Shown one piece after another: positions 7,098 to 13,718 of a stretch of 13,718 nt of DNA. The notes beneath the pieces are model-generated. The model searched no databases, was not told where the DNA came from, and saw only the letters and a list, made by a program, of their open reading frames with translations. The stretch is from NCBI GenBank assembly GCA_002386585.1, contig DGIZ01000047.1:1-13718 (forward strand), read 5' to 3'. Position 1 is the first letter of the stretch. The number at the start of each line of letters is the position of its first letter. The stretch comes from Brevundimonas sp. UBA4609 (GTDB lineage: Bacteria; Pseudomonadota; Alphaproteobacteria; Caulobacterales; Caulobacteraceae). The translations under genes were made by a program, and so were the position numbers.

Positions 7098-8882
7098 ATG
7101 GCTGCATACGAGCTTATCGATCACGAATACGACGTCGTCGTCGTCGGCGCCGGGGGCTCCGGCCTGCGCGCCGCCCTCGGCGCCGCCCAGCAGGGCCTGA
7201 AGGTCGCCTGCGTCACCAAGGTCTTCCCGACCCGCTCCCACACCGTGGCGGCCCAGGGCGGCATCTCCGCCTCGCTCGGCAACATGGGCGAGGACAGCTG
7301 GCAGTGGCACATGTACGACACCGTCAAGGGGTCGGACTGGCTGGGCGACCAGGACGCCATCGAATATCTGGTCCGCAACGCGCCGCAGGCCGTTTACGAG
7401 CTGGAACACTGGGGCGTGCCCTTCAGCCGCACCGATGAAGGCAAGATCTACCAGCGCGCCTTCGGCGGCATGACCCGCAACTTCGGCGAAGGCCCGGTTC
7501 AGCGCACCTGCGCGGCCGCCGACCGCACCGGCCACGCCATCCTGCACACCCTGTACGGCCAGTCGGTCCGTCGCGAGGTGAAGTTCTTCATCGAGTATTT
7601 CGCGCTGGACCTGATCATGCAGGACGGCGCCTGCACCGGCGTCACCGCGCTTCAGCTCGACACCGGCCAGCTGCACCAGTTCCGCGCCAAGATGGTGGTG
7701 CTGGCGACCGGCGGTTACGGCCGCGCCTATTTCTCGGCCACCTCGGCCCACACCTGCACCGGCGACGGCAACGCCATGGTGCTGCGCGCCGGCCTGCCGC
7801 TGCAGGACATGGAGTTCGTGCAGTTCCACCCGACCGGCATCTATGGCGCCGGCTGCCTGATCACCGAGGGCGCCCGCGGTGAAGGCGGCTATCTGACCAA
7901 CTCTGAAGGCGAGCGCTTCATGGAGCGCTATGCGCCGACCGTGAAGGATCTGGCCCCGCGCGACATGGTCAGCCGCTCCATGACCATCGAAATCCGCGAA
8001 GGCCGCGGCGTGGGTCCGAACAAGGACCACATCTTCCTGCACCTGGATCACCTGGATCCCAAGATCCTGCACGCCCGTCTGCCGGGCATCTCGGAATCGG
8101 CCAAGATCTTCGCCGGTGTCGACGTGACCAAGGAGCCGATCCCGGTCCTGCCGACCGTCCACTACAACATGGGCGGCATCCCGACGAACTATCACGGCGA
8201 GGTGCTGACGCTGCGCGACGGCAACCCCGACAGCGTGGTCCCGGGCCTGATGGCCGTAGGCGAGGCCGCCTGCGTCTCGGTGCACGGCGCCAACCGTCTG
8301 GGCTCCAACTCCCTGACCGACCTGGTGGTGTTCGGCCGCGCCGTCGGCCTGCGCTGCGGCGAGGTCGTGGACAAGAACTCGGCCGTGCCCTCGGCCTCCA
8401 AGGCCCAGACGGACGAGCACCTGGCGCGCCTCGACCGCTTCCGCAACGCCTCGGGCTCGACCCCCACGGCGCACCTGCGTCTTGAGATGCAGCGCGCCAT
8501 GCAGGCCGACGCCGCCGTCTTCCGCACCGGCAAGACCCTGGACGAAGGCGTCCAGAAGCTGCGCTCGATCGACGCCGCCGGCTCGGACATCAAGACCACG
8601 GACCGCGGCCTGATCTGGAACACGGACCTGGTGGAGACGCTGGAGTACGACAACTTGATCGCCCAGGCCCTAGTCACCATCGAAGGCGCGGCCAACCGCA
8701 CGGAATCGCGCGGCGCCCACGCCCGCGAGGACTATCCGGACCGCGACGACGTCAACTGGATGAAGCACACCCTGGCGTGGAAGCGTCCGGGCGAAGGCGT
8801 CCAGATCGACTACCGTCCGGTGCACAAATACACGATGACCGACGAGGTCTCGTACATCGAGCCCAAGGCTCGGGTTTACTAA
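7098..8882 (+). CDS. sdhA: Succinate dehydrogenase flavoprotein subunit SdhA
   Basis: Catalytic subunit of complex II: oxidises succinate to fumarate on the cytoplasmic face using covalently bound FAD. The 594 residues are typical. The FAD dinucleotide loop [10 protein letters not shown] is at 17-26. The histidine that carries FAD is His48 in [10 protein letters not shown]. Other active-site landmarks are VQFHPTGI with His244, LAPRDMVSR with catalytic Arg288, TVHYNMGG with His355, and [11 protein letters not shown] with Arg400. The C-terminal domain is complete through the usual EYDNL and [10 protein letters not shown] stretches. It starts 7 bases after the sdhD stop with only a distant GGAG upstream, suggesting translation is coupled to sdhD. 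Nothing unusual in this subunit. Confidence 0.98.
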   Translation: MAAYELIDHEYDVVVVGAGGSGLRAALGAAQQGLKVACVTKVFPTRSHTVAAQGGISASLGNMGEDSWQWHMYDTVKGSDWLGDQDAIEYLVRNAPQAVYELEHWGVPFSRTDEGKIYQRAFGGMTRNFGEGPVQRTCAAADRTGHAILHTLYGQSVRREVKFFIEYFALDLIMQDGACTGVTALQLDTGQLHQFRAKMVVLATGGYGRAYFSATSAHTCTGDGNAMVLRAGLPLQDMEFVQFHPTGIYGAGCLITEGARGEGGYLTNSEGERFMERYAPTVKDLAPRDMVSRSMTIEIREGRGVGPNKDHIFLHLDHLDPKILHARLPGISESAKIFAGVDVTKEPIPVLPTVHYNMGGIPTNYHGEVLTLRDGNPDSVVPGLMAVGEAACVSVHGANRLGSNSLTDLVVFGRAVGLRCGEVVDKNSAVPSASKAQTDEHLARLDRFRNASGSTPTAHLRLEMQRAMQADAAVFRTGKTLDEGVQKLRSIDAAGSDIKTTDRGLIWNTDLVETLEYDNLIAQALVTIEGAANRTESRGAHAREDYPDRDDVNWMKHTLAWKRPGEGVQIDYRPVHKYTMTDEVSYIEPKARVY

Positions 8883-8894
8883 GGGGGATCGCAG

Positions 8895-9692
8895 ATGGTT
8901 CAGCTCAACCTCCCGCGCGGCTCCAAGCCCACGACCGGCAAGGTCCACAAGGCCCCGGCCGGCGCCAAGAACATCAAGACCTACAAGGTCTATCGCTACG
9001 ACCCGGAGACGGACGCCGATCCGCGCTGGGACTCGTACGAGGTCTCGACCGACGATCACGGCCCCATGCTTCTGGACGCCCTGATCCACATCAAGAACGA
9101 GATCGACCCGACCCTGTCGTTCCGTCGCTCGTGCCGCGAAGGCATCTGCGGCTCGTGCTCGATGAACATCGACGGCCGCAACACCCTGGCCTGCACCAAG
9201 GGCTGGGACGAGTGCTCGTCGCACAACATCACCATCGCCCCCCTGCCCCACCAGCCGGTGGTCAAGGACCTGGTGACGGACCTGTCGCTGTTCTACGCCC
9301 AGTACGACTCCATCCAGCCCTACCTCCAATCGGACACGCCCGACCCGGAGAAGGAGCGCCTGCAGTCGCCCGCCGACCGCGAGAAGCTGGACGGCCTCTA
9401 CGAGTGCATCCTGTGCGCCTGCTGCTCGACCTCGTGCCCGAGCTACTGGTGGAACCAGGAGGAATACCTCGGCCCGGCGGCCCTGCTGCAGTCCTACCGC
9501 TGGATCTCGGACAGCCGCGACGACGCCACCCAGAAGCGTCTCGACGACCTGGAAGACCCGTTCAAGCTGTATCGCTGCCACACGATCATGAACTGCGCCC
9601 AGGTCTGCCCCAAGGGGCTGAACCCGGCCAAGGCGATCGCCGAAACCAAGAAGCTGATGGTTTCGCCGTCGCGCAAGAAGACGGCCGCCTGA
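8895..9692 (+). CDS. sdhB: Succinate dehydrogenase iron-sulfur subunit SdhB
   Basis: Carries electrons from FAD to quinone through three clusters; 265 residues. By alignment with E. coli SdhB the [2Fe-2S] ligands are Cys80, Cys85, Cys88 and Cys100. The [4Fe-4S] ligands are Cys171, Cys174, Cys177 and Cys238, and the [3Fe-4S] ligands are Cys181, Cys228 and Cys234. The quinone-site Trp (Trp186 in SYWWN) and His229 are present. The N-terminus has a 25-residue basic extension before the ferredoxin fold, common in alphaproteobacteria and mitochondria. The ATG at 8895 follows the sdhA stop by 12 bases and has GGGGGA seven bases upstream, the best ribosome site in the operon. A strong terminator follows. 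Confidence 0.98.
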   Translation: MVQLNLPRGSKPTTGKVHKAPAGAKNIKTYKVYRYDPETDADPRWDSYEVSTDDHGPMLLDALIHIKNEIDPTLSFRRSCREGICGSCSMNIDGRNTLACTKGWDECSSHNITIAPLPHQPVVKDLVTDLSLFYAQYDSIQPYLQSDTPDPEKERLQSPADREKLDGLYECILCACCSTSCPSYWWNQEEYLGPAALLQSYRWISDSRDDATQKRLDDLEDPFKLYRCHTIMNCAQVCPKGLNPAKAIAETKKLMVSPSRKKTAA

Positions 9693-10127
<435 letters not shown>

Positions 10128-10128
10128 A

Positions 10129-10920
10129 ATGATCGACGCCCGGCTGCTGGACGCGGTCGGGTCCCTGGCGGGGGCCCATGCGCGGCCGGGCCACATTCCT
10201 GTTATCGGGATCGCCGGAGCGCAGGGCTGCGGCAAGACCACCCTGGCGCGCGCCGCCGCCGCCCGGCTGGGCGCGGCGCATCTGTCGCTGGACGACGTCT
10301 ATCTGACAAAGGCCGAGCGCCAGGCCCTCGCCCGCGACGTCCACCCGCTGTTCGCCGTGCGCGGCCCGCCGGGAACGCATGACCTCGGGCTGCTGGAACG
10401 CGCCATAGCCGCCCTGCGCGTGGCCGCAGCCGACAGCCGCACGCCGCTTCCCGCCTTCGACAAGCTGGCCGATGATCGCGCGCCCAGAACGGACTGGCCT
10501 GTGTTTGCGGGCCGCCCCTCGGCGGTGCTGATCGACGGCTGGTGCCTAGGCGCGACGCCGCAGGCCGAGGCTGACCTCGCCGCACCGATCAACACTCTGG
10601 AAGCCGAGCAGGACGGCGAAGGGAGATGGCGGCGCGCCGTCAACGCCGCACTGGCCGGGCCCTACGCCGAAGTCTTCGCCCGCTTCGACGCAATGCTGTT
10701 CCTCAAGGCGCCGTCCTTCGACGCCGTGCTGAACTGGCGCTGCGAGCAGGAGGCGGGGCTGATGGGCCTGCCGCCCGCCGATCTGCCGCCCGCGCGGCGC
10801 ATCGAACTGGCCGTCTTCATCCAGCATTTCGAGCGCATCACCCGCCATATGCTGGCGGGCGGGGTTCGCGCGGACATCACCATAACGCTGGACCGTCAGC
10901 GTCGCCCCTTCTCCCCTTGA
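10129..10920 (+). CDS. P-loop kinase of the D-glycerate 3-kinase-like family
   Basis: A 263-residue cytosolic P-loop kinase resembling the plant GLYK and yeast Tda10 group (COG4240). Walker A GAQGCGKT is at 30-37, the DD-V-Y-L-T motif at 55-60, RGPPGTHD at 78-85, FDK at 110-112 and DGWCLGA at 136-142. The latter four are landmarks of this kinase group and would contribute substrate and metal binding. Glycerate is the best substrate guess, but bacterial members are poorly characterised, so the exact phospho-acceptor is open. The ATG lies one base after the ferredoxin stop, so the pair is co-translated from one message. Its stop codon lies inside a hairpin loop. Confidence 0.8.
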   Translation: MIDARLLDAVGSLAGAHARPGHIPVIGIAGAQGCGKTTLARAAAARLGAAHLSLDDVYLTKAERQALARDVHPLFAVRGPPGTHDLGLLERAIAALRVAAADSRTPLPAFDKLADDRAPRTDWPVFAGRPSAVLIDGWCLGATPQAEADLAAPINTLEAEQDGEGRWRRAVNAALAGPYAEVFARFDAMLFLKAPSFDAVLNWRCEQEAGLMGLPPADLPPARRIELAVFIQHFERITRHMLAGGVRADITITLDRQRRPFSP

Positions 10921-10929
10921 GGGAGAAGG
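10907..10929. terminator. Hairpin spanning the kinase stop codon at a convergent junction
   Basis: CCTTCTCCC (10907-10915) pairs perfectly with GGGAGAAGG (10921-10929) across a five-base loop that holds the kinase TGA (10918-10920). The HAD gene ends 7 bases further on from the other direction. Neither side has a T-tract. It probably works as a shared, possibly inefficient terminator. The sequence resembles a common dispersed alphaproteobacterial palindrome. Confidence 0.5.
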
Positions 10930-10935
10930 AAGCGG

Positions 10936-11790
10936 TCAGTCCGCCGGCATCCGGCCGTAGTTGACCGCGATGCGGCCGATCAGGCCCTTGACGATCAAGT
11001 CGACGGGCGAGCCTTCGCGATAGTCGCCCGCCGCGACGAAGTTGACCCGGTCCTCCGAGATCAAACGATGGATCTTGTCGTGGTCGCGCGGGGTGCTGTC
11101 AGGATCGTAGACGGCGATGGAGAAGCCGCCCTTGGTGTGCATCATCTTCATGGTCGGCACATCGGTGTCGCCGTCGCCCAGGAAGATCATGCGGTCGAAG
11201 GGGATGGGGCGCTCCTCGTCCGGGATGAAGCGGTTGATGCGCTCATCCTCCCAGTGGTTGTGCACCCCCTTGTTGATGCGGAACAGATACTGGGTCTTGG
11301 TCGTGTAGTTGACGCCCACGGCGGGCCACACCGCCACGTCGTCCTCGTCATAGGCGTATTTCGAGGCGAAGACGTGGGTGAAGGCCTCGGCGATGGGGCA
11401 GCCCTCGATCATCTCGGTCAGGCCCGCCGAGATGATGTAGTGCTCGATCTCCAGCCCGAACTGGGCGCCGAAGGCGTTCATCCGGTCGAACCAGGAGCGA
11501 TCGCGCAGGCCCTCGAACAGGGCCACGTCCCGGCCGTGATCGCGCAGCGTCTGGCGCGTCACCGGCGCGCCCTGTTCGCGCGCGGCCAGCAGCATCATCT
11601 GCATGTACATCAGGATGCCGTCGCCGTCCGAAGCGATGGTCCGTGGACGGACGGTCTCATTCCAGAACTGGGCCGGCGTCATCCCGATCGAGGGGATGAA
11701 GCTGACCTCCTGCATGTTTCCTCGCGCCAGGGTGCCGTCGAAATCATAGATGACGGCGGTCTTGAGCAGGGGGCGGGTCGTGTCGGCCAT
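10936..11790 (-). CDS. HAD-superfamily phosphatase (PSP-like)
   Basis: A 284-residue haloacid-dehalogenase-superfamily hydrolase, probably a Mg-dependent phosphatase of the phosphoserine-phosphatase-like branch. Motif I is DFDGT with nucleophile Asp16 and acid/base Asp18, motif II is Ser121 in IISAG, the motif III lysine is probably Lys165 or Lys174, and motif IV is GDGDTD with Asp206 and Asp210. A helical cap lies between motifs I and II (about 25-115). It has no signal peptide. The substrate cannot be told. The ATG at 11790 has AGGAC seven bases upstream. It lies 54 bases downstream of divL on the same strand with no terminator between, so it is probably co-transcribed with it. It is convergent with the kinase gene. 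Confidence 0.85.
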   Translation of the reverse strand: MADTTRPLLKTAVIYDFDGTLARGNMQEVSFIPSIGMTPAQFWNETVRPRTIASDGDGILMYMQMMLLAAREQGAPVTRQTLRDHGRDVALFEGLRDRSWFDRMNAFGAQFGLEIEHYIISAGLTEMIEGCPIAEAFTHVFASKYAYDEDDVAVWPAVGVNYTTKTQYLFRINKGVHNHWEDERINRFIPDEERPIPFDRMIFLGDGDTDVPTMKMMHTKGGFSIAVYDPDSTPRDHDKIHRLISEDRVNFVAAGDYREGSPVDLIVKGLIGRIAVNYGRMPAD

Positions 11791-11844
11791 GAGGACGTCC
11801 TGGAAGGCTTGGACACGCCCTCTAGCACGACTGGACGGTTCAGA

Positions 11845-13718
11845 TCAGCCCAACAGCAGTTCCGGCGCGGCGGTTGGCGCCGTGGCCTCGACCGGCAGGT
11901 GCAGGATGAAGGCCGCGCCCTTGCCCGGTTCGGACTGGACCTCGGCCCAGCCGCCGTGCAGTTCGACCAGAGCCTTGACCAGGGCCAGGGCCACGCCCGG
12001 CCCGCCGCGCTCGCGCCGCACGAAGCGGTCGAAGACGTGGGCCTGCAGGTGATAGGGGATGCCCCGGCCGGTGTCCTCGACGCGGATGCGGACCTCGCCC
12101 GGTCCGGCCTCGGCGGTCAGGCTGACGGCGCCGCCTTCGGACACGGCGCGACAGGCGTTCTCCAGCAGGTGATCGACCGCCTGGGCGATGCGGCGGGCGT
12201 CGGCGCGGATCGGCTTCAGCCCGGTCGGGCAGGCCAGGTGCAGCGTCGCGCCGCGGCCCTCGACCTTGGCCCTGATCTTTTCCGCCGCCTCGTCCAGCAG
12301 GTCGCAGACCCGCACGTCGCCCAGGGTCAGCTCCATCTCGCCCGCGTCGATCTGGGCCATGTCCAGCACGTCGTCGATGGAGCGGGCCAGATGGCTGGCC
12401 GCCACGCGGATGGCGCCCGCGTGCTGGCGGCTGCGTTCGGGCAGGTCGCCCATGGCCTCCAGCAGTTCGGAATAGCCGACGATGGTCGTCAGCGGCGTGC
12501 GCAGCTCATAGGAGACGCTGCCGACAAACTCGCGCTTCAGCGCCTGGCTCTCGGCCAGAGCAGCCTCCTTGGCGGCCAGGGCCTGTTCCAGCTCGCGCCG
12601 AGCCGTCACGTCGAAGAAGGCGACCAGGGTGGCGCCGTCGGGCAGGGGGCGAGTCTGCCAGGCGGCGATGCGGCCGTCCTCGGTACGGCCCTCGCCGGAG
12701 ATGGCCACGCGGCTTTCCGGGTCCGGATCGGCCACCCGCGCCTTCAGCCCCAGCCACAGGGCGGCGTCGGGCAGGACCGGGCGGCACAGGGCGGCCACGG
12801 CGTCGAAGTCGCCCGCCTCCATCAGCCGCTCGCCCGCCACGTTCCAGAAGCTCTCAAAGGCTTCGTTGTGCAGCCGCAGCCGTCCGTCCGAGCCGAACAC
12901 GGCCACGGCGTCGTTCAGCTTGTCCAGCGTCGCGCGCTGGACCTGAATCTGAGCGTTGTAGCGGCTGCGAAGCTGCAGCTCGCCGGTGATGTCCGAGAAG
13001 ATCAGCAGAATGCCGCCCAACGGGTGCGGCTGGCGCACCACCCGCAGCGTCCGGCCGTCGGGCAGGGACCAGCTGTCGTCCGGCGAGGCCTGGGCGGCGC
13101 CGTAGAAGTCCAGCTCCTCGGCCTTCCAGGCGGCATAGTCGACGACCTCGGGCAGCAGGCGCTTCTGGCGCAGTCGGTCCAGCAGTTCGGCGTGGGTCGG
13201 CCGCTCGTCCAGCCAGGCCGGATCGACCCCGAACAGCGACTGGAAGGCGGTGTTGTGGAAGGCCAGCCGCTTGGACGGGCCGAAGATGGCCACGGCGTCG
13301 GCCAGATGGTTCAGCGTCTCGTCATGGGCCTCCACGTGGCGGCGCAGGGTGTCGCGCGTCTCCTCGGCCTCGGTCATTTCGATGGCGAAGGCGATCACGG
13401 CGCCGCGTCCGCCGGCCAGCGGCTCTGCCAGGATCTTCCACGCCCGGCGCCGCCCGCCCGCCGTGGTCCAGCGGAAGCCTTCCTGACGCGCGTTCAGGCG
13501 CAGGGCCTCGGCCACCACGGCGTCGGCGCCCCGATCGAAGCTCAGCGTCCGACTGCGCGCCTCATCCAGCGTCTCGGCGCCCGTCTCCAGCAGCCAGGCG
13601 CTGTTGGCCCAGATCAGGTGGCCCGCCCCGTCCACCACCCAGGTCGGCGCAGGGGACTGCTCGGCCAGGGCGCCGGGGCCGGCCTCGCCGCCCTTGTCCG
13701 GTCCGCCCAGGCGCGACA
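11845..13718 (-). CDS. divL: DivL-like multi-PAS sensor kinase with Tyr at the phosphosite; 5' end outside the window
   Basis: In Caulobacter, DivL binds DivK~P and controls the CckA-ChpT-CtrA cell-cycle relay. The frame is open to the right edge, with 623 codons visible. Counting from the GTG at 13638, PAS-type domains lie at about 1-90 (incomplete), 105-220 and 235-347. A coiled-coil linker follows (348-372), then the dimerisation helix with VSYELRTPLTTIVGYSELL, and a HATPase_c domain with LLENA (491-495), EDTGRGI (521-527) and GGPGVAL (545-551). The phospho-acceptor position is Tyr377 (TAT at 12510-12508), not His. From Tyr377 to the end is 220 residues; Caulobacter DivL (769 aa, Tyr550) has a nearly identical tail. 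About 150 N-terminal residues, including any membrane anchor, are missing. Confidence 0.9.
   Translation of the reverse strand, partial: SRLGGPDKGGEAGPGALAEQSPAPTWVVDGAGHLIWANSAWLLETGAETLDEARSRTLSFDRGADAVVAEALRLNARQEGFRWTTAGGRRRAWKILAEPLAGGRGAVIAFAIEMTEAEETRDTLRRHVEAHDETLNHLADAVAIFGPSKRLAFHNTAFQSLFGVDPAWLDERPTHAELLDRLRQKRLLPEVVDYAAWKAEELDFYGAAQASPDDSWSLPDGRTLRVVRQPHPLGGILLIFSDITGELQLRSRYNAQIQVQRATLDKLNDAVAVFGSDGRLRLHNEAFESFWNVAGERLMEAGDFDAVAALCRPVLPDAALWLGLKARVADPDPESRVAISGEGRTEDGRIAAWQTRPLPDGATLVAFFDVTARRELEQALAAKEAALAESQALKREFVGSVSYELRTPLTTIVGYSELLEAMGDLPERSRQHAGAIRVAASHLARSIDDVLDMAQIDAGEMELTLGDVRVCDLLDEAAEKIRAKVEGRGATLHLACPTGLKPIRADARRIAQAVDHLLENACRAVSEGGAVSLTAEAGPGEVRIRVEDTGRGIPYHLQAHVFDRFVRRERGGPGVALALVKALVELHGGWAEVQSEPGKGAAFILHLPVEATAPTAAPELLLG

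Noticed and set aside
7041..8474. Long open frame of 477 codons on the minus strand
   Set aside because: It lies opposite sdhA, whose motifs are all intact. The antisense translation is His/Gly/Val/Arg-rich low-information sequence typical of a high-GC shadow frame.

Overview
The window reads as chromosomal core sequence from a high-GC alphaproteobacterium of the order Caulobacterales; Brevundimonas is my best guess. The strongest marker is the minus-strand gene at the right edge. It encodes a multi-PAS sensor kinase in which the phospho-acceptor histidine is a tyrosine, as in the Caulobacter cell-cycle protein DivL. Promoter-like sites resembling the Caulobacter housekeeping consensus, and GANTC sites between genes, fit this placement. 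I see no tRNA, rRNA, CRISPR array, transposase or phage gene.

Layout from left to right. The minus-strand block at 1-2365 holds asd (aspartate-semialdehyde dehydrogenase), then rarD (EamA-type permease), then the first 58 codons of an exported or lipid-anchored protein cut by the left edge. Two strong GC-rich hairpins separate asd from rarD. zapE (AFG1-type ATPase) diverges from asd and is convergent with mdh (malate dehydrogenase). The 217 bp between zapE and mdh carry an inverted pair of REP-like palindromes and the mdh terminator. Divergent from mdh is a translationally coupled pair, an EcsC-family protein and a HIT-family protein. Next come the complete succinate dehydrogenase operon sdhC-sdhD-sdhA-sdhB with a textbook terminator, and then a two-gene unit of an adrenodoxin-type [2Fe-2S] ferredoxin and a glycerate-kinase-like P-loop kinase. 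The right end, on the minus strand, is divL followed by a HAD-family phosphatase gene.

How the genes relate: mdh and sdhCDAB are two steps of the TCA cycle and the entry of succinate electrons into the quinone pool, and asd draws on the TCA product oxaloacetate via aspartate. ZapE is the homologue of the mitochondrial AFG1 ATPase, which acts on respiratory complexes in eukaryotes. The ferredoxin probably serves Fe-S assembly or a monooxygenase rather than complex II.

The most interesting observation is that both membrane anchors of this complex II appear to lack the axial heme b ligands: SdhC His84 and SdhD His71 of E. coli are both Phe here. The quinone-site residues and all three Fe-S clusters remain. 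This suggests a naturally heme-free succinate:quinone reductase. A good Fur-box-like palindrome lies directly over the sdhC translation start.
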